This document shows positions 6,901 to 15,833 of a stretch of 64,000 nt of DNA, piece after piece. Source of the DNA: Prorocentrum cordatum (taxonomy: Eukaryota > Sar > Dinophyceae > Prorocentrales > Prorocentraceae); NCBI GenBank assembly GCA_963575745.1, contig CAUYUJ010015293.1, positions 132,501 to 196,500 on the forward strand, in the 5' to 3' direction. Below the pieces are notes generated by a model, which made no database searches, was not told the origin of the DNA, and was given only the letters and a program-made list of their open reading frames with translations. How positions within the stretch are numbered: position 1 is the stretch's first letter; each line of letters opens with the position of its first letter. A program made the translations under genes and the position numbers.

Positions 6901-8901
6901 GTCGGTCGTCGGGAGGAGACCCATGTCCCCCTTGACCGTCTCCTGCATCCAGTTGCTCGGGATGATGTTCATCACCAGCCGCTGCGGCCCCGAGCCTTTG
7001 GCGCGTCCAGACTTTCGCACACCAAAGAGGCCGCCCAGCACGCGACGGCCCTTCACCTTCACGATCTCGTCGGCCTCGATCGGGACGAGGATGCCCCTGT
7101 TCACGAGCTCGGCCGCGATGAGCTCCCACTCGTCGTCCTCGGCCCAGACGCGCGGGGTCTTGGGCATCTCGCCCAGCTCCGCGGGGCTCTTCATCACCCA
7201 CTCCGGGTGCTCCAGCACGCTCCTTATCCATCCTTCGCTCACCTCGGTCGCCAACACCGAGCCGCAAGCCTCCTTCGACGGCAGGGCGAGCAAGAGGCGC
7301 TCGCGGTCCAGCTGCTCGGCTGGGTACACCTCCATGCCCGTGTAGCTCACTGCTGACGACTTCAGCTCCTGGGCCCAGTCGAGGTTCGCCACGGAGCCCT
7401 CGTACTGGCACAAAAACGTGCCCACACTCCTGGCCAGCAACCTCAGGGCCTTCAGCTGCACCGCGCTGGCGGGCCCGTGCATCACCTTCCAGGGGGCCGT
7501 CTTGAAACCCGGGTGCTTGCCCCCCAGCGCGTGCTGGAAGTTCAGGCTCAGGACGGTGAGCTTCAGCCAGCCGTTCAGGTCATCTTCGAAGGAGGGGTCG
7601 ACTGGCTTCGATTCGCCGAACACGACGCCGTTCATGCTCAACTCCTCGATCGTCAGATCGACGCAGGGCAACGGCAGCAAGTCGCGCCGTCCGTTCCCTG
7701 CGGTCAGTGGTGAGAGGATATCATCGTACGATTTCGCATCAAAATTGCCAAGTGCCCCGCTCGACGCGGGCGAAGAAGCACTGAGATCAGCTAGACGGCG
7801 TCCAACAACACGAACGGGAGCTCCACAGAGACTGCCCAGCTCACTGGCGGCGCGCGTCTGGTTCAAGTAGGGATAGTCGTGAATTCGCGTGGACGGCTCG
7901 TCCGAGACTGCGCCATGAGCGGCGCCGTTGCACTCATCCTCAAGGTACGAGGAGAAGGTGATCTCGGACTCCCAGCTGCCGTCGGACGTGCAGTCACACG
8001 CCTCTCGAGTGCCCTCGAAGCTCATGCAATCTACTTCCGATTCTTGTTGGGCCTCTTGCCCTGGCCCTTGTCCTTGCCCTTGCCACGGGCCTGTCCCTTC
8101 GCGCCGCCCTTGCCCTTCGGGTTCCACGAGCGCCAGGGTGGCGTCCCGCGGCGCTGTCCTTTGTCGCCCTTCGGCTTGCCCTTGTTGCCTGCCTTCGCCT
8201 CCGCTGTCACCTCGTCCTCGAACCTCACGCGACGAGTAGGGCTCGAGGGTCTCCGAAGGGCCGGCTTGCGATCCACTCCAGGGCTGATCGAACCAGGTGC
8301 TGGCCGCCAGTGGGACGACGGGCTCCTCGGGCTCCCAGACCTCTCGCCAGCGCCTGCCCCGGCTGCCGGGCTCGGCGACGCTGTCCTCACTGCCTCGACA
8401 GCGGCCCCGCGACCGCGACCTCGCCCTCGGCCGCGTCCACGCCAGAGTTTCGCCCTCCAACGGTCCTTCCTCGACCCGGGCGTCGGCGCATCCTTCTCCC
8501 CCTGTGCTCCAGGACTCGATATCTGTGGGGGCGGCGGTGCGGGAGAGGGCGTCCTGGTGCGCCCACCCTCTCCCTCGCCGAGTCCCTAGGGGGGCCTCCT
8601 CGCGCCAGCCCGAGTGAGGCGCTCCTTCAGCTTCGCGCCCTCCGAGTAGGTCGCCACGGCCGCCGACGCCTCGGCACTGCTGGCCAGCCCGATGTCGGTG
8701 CTGTCGACCAGCTCGAGGTGCTCGGCCACCTTCCAGTGCCCGTCCTTGGTGGCCTGCTCGATGGCCTTCAGCCTCTGCATCAGCATGTCGCCCAGCTGTG
8801 GCAGGTCGCCCCTCGTGAGGGCGTCCAGGCACTCCCCGACCATCCTCATCTCGCGCACGCTCCGCACTCCCATCTCGCTCTGTGGGTGCATGCCATGCCA
8901 C
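3928..8901 (-). CDS. Pol polyprotein: reverse transcriptase with nested DUF4326, RNase H split by a C5-DNA methyltransferase
   Basis: An open frame of 1657 codons with no ATG at its beginning. Codons before about 8590 only shadow gag, so translation most likely enters from Gag by a -1 slip at 8589-8595. Order by frame codon: low-complexity linker to about 440; RT fingers/palm about 590-750 (QRLVMNIIPSN; motif A around Asp686 in SSEDLKCCF; motif B PMGWVSATG at 731-739); DUF4326 about 805-882; RT motif C YIDN at 911-914 (second Asp replaced by Asn) and thumb to about 1000; first RNase H strand SDAS (Asp1077); Dnmt 1114-1453; rest of RNase H (Glu1562 in HITALEVL, Asp1589 in LMDSQ, NPADDPSRE at 1635-1643). 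The RNase H pattern is of the DIRS type. The product would copy element RNA into DNA and could methylate it. It is unbroken across 4.6 kb. Confidence 0.88.
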   Translation of the reverse strand: MAWHAPTERDGSAERARDEDGRGVPGRPHEGRPATAGRHADAEAEGHRAGHQGRALEGGRAPRAGRQHRHRAGQQCRGVGGRGDLLGGREAEGAPHSGWREEAPLGTRRGRGWAHQDALSRTAAPTDIESWSTGGEGCADARVEEGPLEGETLAWTRPRARSRSRGRCRGSEDSVAEPGSRGRRWREVWEPEEPVVPLAASTWFDQPWSGSQAGPSETLEPYSSREVRGRGDSGGEGRQQGQAEGRQRTAPRDATLALVEPEGQGRREGTGPWQGQGQGPGQEAQQESEVDCMSFEGTREACDCTSDGSWESEITFSSYLEDECNGAAHGAVSDEPSTRIHDYPYLNQTRAASELGSLCGAPVRVVGRRLADLSASSPASSGALGNFDAKSYDDILSPLTAGNGRRDLLPLPCVDLTIEELSMNGVVFGESKPVDPSFEDDLNGWLKLTVLSLNFQHALGGKHPGFKTAPWKVMHGPASAVQLKALRLLARSVGTFLCQYEGSVANLDWAQELKSSAVSYTGMEVYPAEQLDRERLLLALPSKEACGSVLATEVSEGWIRSVLEHPEWVMKSPAELGEMPKTPRVWAEDDEWELIAAELVNRGILVPIEADEIVKVKGRRVLGGLFGVRKSGRAKGSGPQRLVMNIIPSNWMQETVKGDMGLLPTTDKWKSIILRSGEVMMSSSEDLKCCFYVYRLPAVWHKYMALSKKVSRSCIGLDGTGEVHVAAAVIPMGWVSATGIIQHIHRRLLREWLEGVPPLPEDRELRRDLPLPPHRERGPVVSQGEARPPVRGELGRSYSDERPQVYIGRTGQRHGFSPSKWANPFKVTKMMPRSEAIANYESHLRDSPDLLACLPELSGCRLMRHCRRGQRCHGDVLVKVWSETVPKATSGVDTLMPEGAGTACWVVWQVYIDNLDVLEVSDEVSAAALKAQGPPEVVQLACERYAQRGVPRSEEKAVCREPVSQALGELIDGTRGVISPPLEFVYRLLGLTFATLDRSVLTQTWLQVVAGRWVRAMLFRRETMSVFDDLWRAVVRWRGERRLPAPAQRELLLAVGLLPLMRCDLRTPVSGLVTVSDASMRKGAVCRAVRLLPHGVEAAKASRGRQVGRLQDEGVLLSLFDGIGGGRRALDMLGLSVAVYAASETDPEACRVVKYAWPDVVELGDVTKLSAQDIAKVRDRAPHVRWVLLFAGAPCVDLTRLSVDRQGLSGARSGLFYEIKRVKSLVKEVFSVEVEVFDLIENVSSMTAEDRDTMSERMGLTPVMIDAADISHARRERLYWCDTDLMTPWQGEVSVKSEMVKVAIPGGPGPLGRWLRPGREWSGAEDPEQRLPTFVRCIPRGRAGDKPKGLHQCSEAELERWRRHDFCYAPYQFRDPHCLRWQGGALEPADSFEREMLMDFPPGHTATARATRFRKLAELEVVRCALLGNSFQCGAVAWIVAHWARRHGYLDTIPTIAEARAVGGAFDAAEGLVQVAKEGDDSGVVIRDRGLEEAEAQADPSIQIVEELIRRAEVRGSDVRLDTLEVMRPDLWPRRPISVSRWTWKTVLVWKWRWKSHITALEVLSTLAGLRWRFRVGHHLGTRFAHLMDSQVGLGVISRGRSSSHLLNAAVKRISALVLAASARPIYGYTETDKNPADDPSREGGPSGDSNAEEASH
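4543..5562 (-). other. C5-cytosine DNA methyltransferase domain inside Pol (Dnmt-like)
   Basis: About 340 residues with the family's motifs in order: motif I SLFDGIGGGRRAL (SAM binding), motif IV GAPCVDLTRLS with catalytic Cys1195 (codon 5317-5319), motif VI FDLIENV, motif VIII ARRERLYW, a target-recognition stretch (about 1290-1390), motif IX-like LMDFPPGHT and motif X LLGNSFQCGAV. It transfers a methyl group from SAM to cytosine C5. The short catalytic core with DGIGG and GAPC resembles the Dnmt3 branch more than bacterial enzymes. No PWWP, ADD or BAH domain is present. It lies between the first catalytic Asp and the Glu of RNase H. Every key residue is intact. Confidence 0.9.
6256..6489 (-). 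other. DUF4326 domain inserted in the reverse transcriptase
   Basis: About 78 residues match the DUF4326 pattern: start VYIGRT, then SKWANPFKV, an Arg-Ser-x-A-I-x-x-Y helix, LPELSGCRL and a final RCHGDVLVKVW. The family is small, found mostly in phages and bacteria, and its activity is not established. Here it sits between RT motif B (about codon 739) and motif C (911). That interval is about 170 residues, against a few dozen in ordinary RTs, so it is a clear insertion. The conserved KW-NPF and CHGD blocks are kept, which suggests selection rather than random filler. Confidence 0.8.
8586..8596 (-). other. probable -1 ribosomal frameshift site at the gag stop
   Basis: On the minus strand gag ends with two Pro codons (six C) directly followed by TAG, preceded by GG. 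In the pol frame the same bases read GCC CCC CTA and stay open. Pol is in the -1 frame relative to gag, so a one-base backward slip on the C run would bypass the stop. It is not a canonical XXXYYYZ heptamer, so slippage at termination is inferred from frame geometry only. Confidence 0.5.
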
Positions 8902-10409
8902 ACGCTCGTGATGTACTGCACCACGTTGGACGCCATCTTATCCAGCTCGTCGTCGTTGTCGGCCCCGCCCCGCTGCGCCAAGTACTCACGGATCTGCTTC
9001 AAACCCGCTGCCATGAGTGCCCCAGGGTCGGAGCGGGCCAGCTTCTGCACTCGGCGGCCGGAACCAGCGGTCGGGGCCTCGTCAAAACTTGCACTGTCAG
9101 AACTATCCTTATCTTTGTTCTTCTGCTTCTTGCGGCTGCGGCGGCCCTCCAGCGCAGCCTCCGCACGCTCGGCCAGCGCCTCACCCATCGAGCGCTTCCT
9201 CTGCAGCTTCTCCTTCAGCCTCCTGACAATCTTTCTCATCTCCTCGGCCGTCTTGCCATCGACATCGTCGCCATCGGCACCGCCTGAGCCCCTAGGGGCT
9301 CCACCTGCGTTCTTGCCTGGCATCACTGGGCCCGCGGCAGCAGCGGGCGGCGCAGCTCCTGCAGGGAGGGCGCCAGGTGGGGCAGCTCCAGCGTCATCAG
9401 CGGCTCCGCCTCCAGGCACGGCCGCCCCCAGCACGCGCAGCGTGTCCGAGTGCACCACGTTGCGCCCTGGCCAAGAGGTCGTGCGGCAGCATGTCGCCAC
9501 GCCCTGAGTGCAGAGGTGCACTACGCTGCTTCCCATCGCGAAGATGCCCTGCGGGATCGGCAGGTAGAGAGGCTCGCTGCTGCCCTCCACCGAGCACTCC
9601 ACGAACTCCCCTGCCGCGTCAGGCGGGTAGAGCCCTGTCACTGTCATCGTCACCGTCCCGCTCGGCTGGCAGGCAGCGTCGTACATCACCAGCTCGACGC
9701 GGCAACCAGCACTCAGCCCCAGGAGGCCGTGGGTCACCGCCTGGGGCGCCATGGGCACGTACACCCACGGCCCAACCTGCTGCGCCCCTGCCGCGAGCCC
9801 CGCCACCGCCGGCTGGGCGAACGCCGCTCCGAACTGAGGCAGCATCCCGCCCGCCACGGGCGCGCCCGCCTGCCAGCCCACGGGCACAGGCGCGGCGGCG
9901 GCTGGCACCGCGTGGGCGGCGTGCCCCGCCACGGCGAGGCCGGCTCCACCCCCAGCGTGAGCGGGCGGCCCCACGAGGGCTCCCACCCCGGGGATCCCCG
10001 GGATCAGGCCCGGCACCACAGGGCCCACCACGGCTGCTGGCGCTCCTGCTCCAGCGCCGGCACCTCTGCCACGTCCTGCAGCGGGCGGCGGGGCGGCAGG
10101 CGGCTTGCCCATGCCGCCCATTGGGCCGCCCATGCCGCCCATGCCGCCCTTGCCGCCCATCCCGGGCTTCGCCACTGCCTTGCCCCCGCCTCCTGGCGAT
10201 GCGGGGCCCGCGGCGGCTCCGCCCGCGGCCGCGGCAGCTCCAGCGGCCACTCCGGCAGGCGGCGGCGGGAGCAGGGCGCCGACGCCAGGCGGCACCCCCA
10301 GAAAGCCGCCCAGCGCTCCGCCGCCGCCAACGCCGAGGAGCCCCCCGCCAGGGCCCAAGCCAGGCGGGCCAGGCGGGCCGCCCGCGCCAGCCCCCGCGGG
10401 GCCGAACAT
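8586..10409 (-). CDS. Gag-like structural protein of the YR retrotransposon
   Basis: 607 codons from the ATG at 10409. Residues 1-195 are a Gly/Ala/Pro-rich, low-complexity region with GGMGG repeats. Residues 210-330 form a compact domain (WVYVPMAPQAV, YLPIPQGIF, CCRTTSWPG). A second Ala/Pro/Gly linker follows (330-385), then a basic coiled-coil-like helix with RRSRKKQKNKDKD (390-435), and a helical C-terminal domain (455-607). No CCHC zinc knuckle is seen. Position, order and the overlapping -1 frame make it the gag of the element; the fold is not recognised from sequence. The strong GC bias of the N-terminus reflects repeats. Confidence 0.7.
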   Translation of the reverse strand: MFGPAGAGAGGPPGPPGLGPGGGLLGVGGGGALGGFLGVPPGVGALLPPPPAGVAAGAAAAAGGAAAGPASPGGGGKAVAKPGMGGKGGMGGMGGPMGGMGKPPAAPPPAAGRGRGAGAGAGAPAAVVGPVVPGLIPGIPGVGALVGPPAHAGGGAGLAVAGHAAHAVPAAAAPVPVGWQAGAPVAGGMLPQFGAAFAQPAVAGLAAGAQQVGPWVYVPMAPQAVTHGLLGLSAGCRVELVMYDAACQPSGTVTMTVTGLYPPDAAGEFVECSVEGSSEPLYLPIPQGIFAMGSSVVHLCTQGVATCCRTTSWPGRNVVHSDTLRVLGAAVPGGGAADDAGAAPPGALPAGAAPPAAAAGPVMPGKNAGGAPRGSGGADGDDVDGKTAEEMRKIVRRLKEKLQRKRSMGEALAERAEAALEGRRSRKKQKNKDKDSSDSASFDEAPTAGSGRRVQKLARSDPGALMAAGLKQIREYLAQRGGADNDDELDKMASNVVQYITSVWHGMHPQSEMGVRSVREMRMVGECLDALTRGDLPQLGDMLMQRLKAIEQATKDGHWKVAEHLELVDSTDIGLASSAEASAAVATYSEGAKLKERLTRAGARRPP

Positions 10410-10532
10410 CGCCGCGGCCGTGCCGTCGTCGCGGCGGCGCGGGCTGACGAGCTCCCCCAGGCGCCGAGGGGGGAGCTCAGTCGGGCGCGGGCTCCTCGGA
10501 GGGGGTCATTCTGGGGACCCCCGCACCCTTAA

Positions 10533-10616
10533 GCCGAGGCGGCTACGGAGAGGCGGTTTAGAGGAGATCGTTTCGAGGACGGAGGGGGGACGAGATAAAA
10601 CCCATGATAATCTCAA

Positions 10617-10622
<6 letters not shown>
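10533..10622 (-). repeat. split direct repeat A1 (5' end of element)
   Basis: A 90-bp block matching 2539-2628. It forms the outer 5' end of the retrotransposon, 124 bp upstream of the gag ATG. A TA run begins at its outer edge. Confidence 0.9.
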
Positions 10623-10653
<31 letters not shown>

Positions 10654-10719
10654 GTCAGCCCCCCCTTCCCCAGCACCCCCCCCCGGCCCCATTACTGTGT
10701 TTTCTGTCTCTCTCTCCCC

Positions 10720-10752
<33 letters not shown>

Positions 10753-10850
10753 ACTTTCTCTCTTTTTTCTTCTCTCTCTCTCTCTATCACTCTCAGTCCT
10801 CTTTCTTTGTCCCTCCTCCTCCTCCTTCTCCTCCTCCCCCTCCCATTCCT
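10621..10850. repeat. TA then CT microsatellite next to the element's 5' end
   Basis: (TA)n at 10621-10650, a C-rich bridge, then pyrimidine runs dominated by (CT)n to about 10800 and CTC runs to 10850. It has the same TA/CT composition as the other flank at 2043-2220. Confidence 0.85.
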
Positions 10851-10885
10851 TCGCCAGGAAGGCTTGCGGAATGGGGCGTGGCCAC

Positions 10886-11060
10886 CAAACCATGCTATTC
10901 ACATGATTGTTTTTGTTTTTGGGGCCAGGGAAGCCACGAAACCATGCTATTCACAGCTCCACAACCCCCCGCGCACCCTCTTTTGGCCAAGCTTGTGGAG
11001 CTTCTGAAAACCAGAATAACCAAAAAAACATGTGAATAGCAAGGTTTCGTGGCTTCCCTG
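10886..11060. repeat. inverted repeats around the motif CCATGCTATTCACA
   Basis: The block 10928-10955 (AAGCCACGAAACCATGCTAT and onward) is the near-perfect reverse complement of 11031-11058, with a spacer of about 75 bp. The 20-mer at 10886-10905 recurs inverted at 15535-15554, on the far side of the 90-bp satellite. This could be a fold-back element or the ends of a larger unit containing the satellite. Confidence 0.65.
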
Positions 11061-11149
11061 ACAAACAAAAACAAAACAAACATTAGCCTGGCGAAGAACC
11101 CAATCATATGCAGTTGTCACTACCGCAGCTGCGGGTTTCATCTTCAATG

Positions 11150-14100
11150 GAACTCCCCATAGGACTACGGAACGTGTGAGGGGTGTGCCGAGGATGGGTG
11201 CCACTGGGGCCTTCGGCGAAGCTCCCTATGGGGACATGAAACACGCGCGGGGCGTGACATTGGTGGCGGAAACGCATGTGCGGGCCGCCGCTGGGGCCTC
11301 TAGTGGAGCTCCCTATGGGTCCCCGAAACATGATGCTGCTGCGGGGGGGGGGGCCGGGATGGGTGGCGGAGACGCATGTAAGCGCCGCTACTGAGGCCTT
11401 CGGTGGAGCTCCCTATGGGGCCACGAAGCGCGTGAGGGGTGTACTGGGATGTGTGGCGTCCCCCACTGGGGCCTTCGGTGCAGCTCTCTATGGGGCCACG
11501 AAACGTGTGAGGGGTGTGCCGAATTGAGTGCGGGTGGTGACGCATGCGGGCGGCAGCACTGGGGCCTTCGGTGGACATGGGGCCTTCGGTGCAGCTCTCT
11601 ATGGGGCCACGAAACGTGTGAGGGGTGTGCCGAATTGAGTGCGGGTGGTGACGCATGCGGGCGGCAGCACTGGGGCCTTCGGTGGAGCTCCCCATGGGGC
11701 CACGAAACCTGTTGTTGTGAGGGGCGTGCCGGGATGGGTGGCGGGGACGCATGTGAGCGCGGCCGCTGGGGCCTTCGGTGGAGCTCCCTATGGGGCCACG
11801 AAACGTGTGAGGGGTGTGCCGAATTGGGTGGGTGTGGGTGACGCATGTGAGCGCCGCCACTGGGGCCTCCGGTGGATGATGGGGCCACAGAACCTGTCAG
11901 GGATGTGCCGAAATGGGTGTGCGGGACGCATGCGCATGTGAGCGCCGCCACTGGGGCCTTCGGTGGAGCTCCCTATGGGGCCACGAAACGTGTGAGGGGT
12001 GTGCCGAATTGGGTGTGCGTGCCGCATGCGGGCGGCAGCACTGGGGCCTTCGGCGGAGCTCCCTATGGGGCCACGAAGCGCGTGAGGGGTGTGCAGAATT
12101 GGGTGTGCGGGACGCATGCGGGCGGCAGCACTGGGGCCTTCTGTGGGGTTCCCTATGGGGCCACGAAACGTGTGAGGGGTGTGCCGAATTGGGAGTGCGG
12201 GACGCATGCGGGCGGCAACACTGGGGCCTTCGGTGGGGCTCCCTATGGGGCCACGAAGCGTGTGACGGGTATGCCGAATTGGGTGTGCGGGGACGCATGC
12301 GGGCGGCAGCACTGGGGCCTTCGGCGGGGCTCCCTATGGGGCCACGAAGCGTGTAAGGGGTGTGCCGAATTGCGTGTGCGTGACGCATGCGGGCGGCAGC
12401 ACTGGGGCCTTAGGTGGGGCTCCCTATGGGGCCACGAAGCGTGTGAGGGGTGTGCCGAATTGCGTGTGCGTGACGCATGCGGGCGGCAGCACTGGGGCCT
12501 TCGGTGGAGCTCCCCATGGGGCCACGAGACGTGTGAGGGGCGTGCCGACTTGGGTGTGCGGGACGCATGCTGGCGGCAGCACTGGGGCCTTCGGTGGGGC
12601 TCCCTATGGGGCCACGAAACATGTGAGGGGTGTGCCGAATTGGGTGTGCGGGACGCATGCGGGCGGCAGCGCTGAGGCCTTCGGTGGGGCTCCCTATGGG
12701 GCCACGAAACGTGTGAGGGGTGTGACGAATTGGGTGTGCGTGGCGCATGCGGGCGGCAGCACTGGGGCCTTCGGTGGGGCTCCGTATGGGGCCACGAAGC
12801 GTGTGAGGGGTGTGCCGAATTGGGTGTGCGGGGCGCATGCTGGCGGCAGCACTGGGGCCTTCGGTGGGGTTCCCTATGGGGCCACGAAACGTGTGAGGGG
12901 TGTGCCGAATTGGGTGTGCGGGACGCATGCGGGCGGCAGCACTGGGGCCTTCGGTGGGGCTCCCTATGGGGCCACGAAACGTGTGAGGGGTGTGCCGAAT
13001 TGGGTGTGCGGGACGCATGCGGGCGGCAGCACTGGGGCCTTCGGTGGGGCTCCCTATGGGGCCACGAAACGTGTGAGGGGTGTGCCGAATTGGGTGTGCG
13101 GGACGCATGCGGGCGGCAGCACTGGGGCCTTCGGTGGGGCTCCCTATGGGGCCACGAAACGTGTGAGGGGTGTGCCGAATTGGGTGTGCGGGACGCATGC
13201 GGGCGGCAGCACTGGGGCCTTCGGCGGAGCTCCCTATGGGGCCACGAAACGTGTGAGGGGTGTGCCGAATTGGGTGTGCGTGACGCGTGCGGGCGGCAGC
13301 ACTGGGGCCTTCGGCGGAGCTCCTTATGGGGCCACGAAACGTGTGAGGGGTGTGCCGAATTGGGTGTGCGTGACGCATGCGGGCGGCAGCACTGGGGCCT
13401 CCGGCGACGCATGCGGGCGGCAGGGGCCTTCGGCGGAGCTCCTATGGGGCCACGAAACGTGTGACGGGTGTGCCGAATTGGGTGTGCGTGACGCATGCGG
13501 GCGGCAGCACTGGGGCCTTCGGTGGGGCTTCCTTTGGGGCCACGAAACGTGTGAGGGGTGTGCCGAATTGGGTGTGGGTGACGCATGCGGGCGGCAGCAC
13601 TGGGGCCTTCGGCGGGGCTCCCTATGGGGCCACGAAACGTGTGAGGGGTGTGCCGAATTGGGTGTGCGTGACGCATGCGGGCGGCAGCACTGGGGCCTTC
13701 GGCGGAGCTCCTGTGGGGCCACGAAACGTGTGAGGGGTGTGCCGAATTGGGTGTGGTGACGCATGCGGGCGGCAGCACTGGGGCCTTCGGCGGAGCTCCC
13801 TATGGGGGCCCTATATGTGCGTGTGCCGTGGGTGGTTGGGCCTTCGGCGGAACTCCTATGGGGCCACGAAACGTGTGAGGGGGGGTGCCGGACGCATGCG
13901 GGCGGCAGCACTGGGGCCTTCGGCGGAGCTGCCGATTGGGGCCACGGAGACCTTCGTGGGGCCACGAAACGCGTGAGGGGTGTGCCGAATTGGGTGTGGG
14001 TGACGCATGCGGGCGGCAGCACTGGGGCCTTCGGCGGAGCTCCTATGGGGCCACGAAACGTGTGAGGGGTGTGCCGAATTGGGTGTGGGTGACGCATGCG

Positions 14101-15375
14101 GGCGGCAGCACTGGGGCCTTCGGCGGAGCTCCCTATGGGGCCACGAAACGTGTGAGGGGTGTGCCGAATTGGGTGTGCGGGACGCATGCGGGCGGCAGCA
14201 CTGGGGCCTTCGGCGGAGCTCCTATGGGGCCACGAAACGTGTGAGGGGTGTGCCGAATTGGGTGTGCGGGACGCATGCGGGCGGCAGCACTGGGGCCTTC
14301 GGCGGAGCTTCCTATGGGGCCACGAAACGTGTGAGGGGTGTGCCGAATTGGGTGTGCGTGACGCATGCGGGCGGCAGCACTGGGGCCTTCGGCGGAGCTC
14401 CCTATGGGGCTACGAGACGTGTGAGGGGTGTGCCGAATTGGGTGTGCGTGACGCGTGCGGGCGGCAGCACTGGGGCCTTCGGCGGAGCTCCTTATGGGGC
14501 CACGAAGCGTGTGAGGGGTGTGCAGAAGTGGGCGTGCGTGACGCATGCGGGCGGCAGCACTGGTGCCTCCGGCGGAGCTCCCTATGGGGCCACGAAGCGT
14601 GTGAAGGGTGTGCCGAATTGGATGTGGGTGACGCATGCGGGCGGCAACACTGGGGCCTTCGGCGGAACTCCTATGGGGCCACGAAACGTGTGAGGGGTGT
14701 GCCGAATTGGGTGTGGGTGACGTGCGGGCGGCAGGGGGCCACGAAACGTGTGAGGGGTGTGCCGAATTGGGTGTGCGGGACGCATGCGGGCGGCAGCACT
14801 GGGGCCTTCGGTGGGGCTCCCCATGGGGCCACGAAACGTGTGAGGGGTGTGCCGAATTGGGCGTGGTGACGCATGCGGGCGGCAGCACTGGGGCCTTCAG
14901 CGGAGCTCCTAGGGGGCCACGAAACGTGTGAGGGGTGTGCCGAATTGGGTGTGGGTGGCGCACGCGGGCGGCAGCACTGGGGCCTTCGGCGGAGCTTTTA
15001 TGGGGCCACGAAACGTGTGAGGGGTGTGCCGAATTGGGTGTGGGTGACGCATGCGGGCGGCAACACTGATGCCTTCGGCGGAGCTCCCTATGGGGCCACG
15101 AAGCGTGTGAGGGGTGTGCCGACTTGGGTGTGGGTGACGCATGCGGGCGGCAACACTGGAGCCTTCGGCGGAGCTCCTATGGGGCCACGAAACGTGTGAG
15201 GGGTGTGCCGGATTGGGTTTGGGTGACGCATGTGGGCGGCAGCACTGGAGCCTTCGGCGGAGCTCTCTATGGGGCCACGAAGCGTGTGAGGGGTGTGCCG
15301 AATTGGGTGTGGGTGACGCATGCGGGCGGCAGCACTGGGGCCTTCGGCGGAACTCCGATGGGGCTACGAAACGCT
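11150..15375. repeat. 90-bp minisatellite array, about 45 copies
   Basis: The unit is 90 bp, exact in the centre (12888-13320), with key words GGGGCCACGAAACGTGTGAG, GTGCCGAATTGGG, GACGCATGCGGGCGGCAGCA and CTGGGGCCTTCGG. Left-hand units (11150-11900) are the most diverged. On the right, unit lengths of 88-89 and partial units appear (13400, 13800, 14720). Since 90 is a multiple of three and the unit lacks stops in most frames, long meaningless open frames run on both strands. The 1-bp indels on the right break every frame, which argues against coding. Confidence 0.95.
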
Positions 15376-15394
15376 GTACTGGGTGGGTGAAGCG

Positions 15395-15800
15395 CAAGGA
15401 AGATGGGCAGGAGGGAGGAGGAGGGGGAGGAGGAGAGGAGAGGAGAGGAGAGGAGAGGACAAAAGAGGACAGGAGGACGCGGGGACCGTTTCTTCAAAAC
15501 GAGGACCCAACACCACAGGATGGTTGGGAAAAAACATGTGAATAGCATGGTTTGACTGCGCATGTTACTGCTTATCCTCCTCCTCCTGCCCCCTCCCCCC
15601 CGTTTCCTCTTCCTTATCCTCCTCCTCCCCCCCATCCTCCGCTCTCTCCTGCTCCTCCTCCTCAAACTCCTTCCTCCCTCCTCCTCCTCCTCCCCCCTCT
15701 CCTCCTCCCCCATCCTCCTCCTGCTCCTGCTCCTGCTCCTCCTCCTCCTCCTCCTCCTCCTCCTCCTCCTCCCCCTCCTCCTCCCACTCCACCTCTTTAT
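15395..15800. repeat. GGA/GAGAG and CTC purine-pyrimidine tracts
   Basis: A purine tract at 15400-15475 and a pyrimidine (CTC)n tract at 15562-15790 lie on either side of a unique stretch holding the inverted 20-mer at 15535-15554. Confidence 0.9.
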
Positions 15801-15833
15801 ACATCTGCTGATCATCCCCATCACCCTCGGCCC

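Larger units (their letters stand above)
2221..10622 (-). mobile_element. YR (DIRS/PAT-Ngaro-like) retrotransposon carrying a C5-DNA methyltransferase
   Basis: A complete-looking element of about 8.4 kb, read on the minus strand: A1 repeat, gag, pol (RT + DUF4326 + RNase H split by a Dnmt), tyrosine recombinase, then B1-A2-B2. The A copies (90 bp) flank the coding region and the B copies (250 bp) flank A2. This split direct repeat arrangement is typical of PAT/Ngaro-type tyrosine-recombinase retrotransposons, which integrate by recombination of a circular intermediate without target duplication. All three ORFs are open. The A copies differ at one site and the B copies at one site, so the insertion looks recent. 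Both outer ends abut TA dinucleotide runs and no target duplication is visible. Cytosine methyltransferases in retrotransposons are published for dinoflagellates and charophytes. The nested domain order here is discussed in the findings. Confidence 0.9.

Noticed and set aside
8597-8901. N-terminal extension of Pol from a GTG at 8901
   Set aside because: This part overlaps gag in another frame and shows only shadow composition; entry by frameshift from gag is more likely.
12243-14963. Long open frames of 30-residue repeats (up to 511 codons) on both strands
   Set aside because: They follow from a stop-free 90-bp satellite; 1-bp indels in the right half break all frames and both strands are equally open.
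11150-15375. Possible CRISPR array
   Set aside because: Units are identical end to end with no unique spacers, and the context is eukaryotic.
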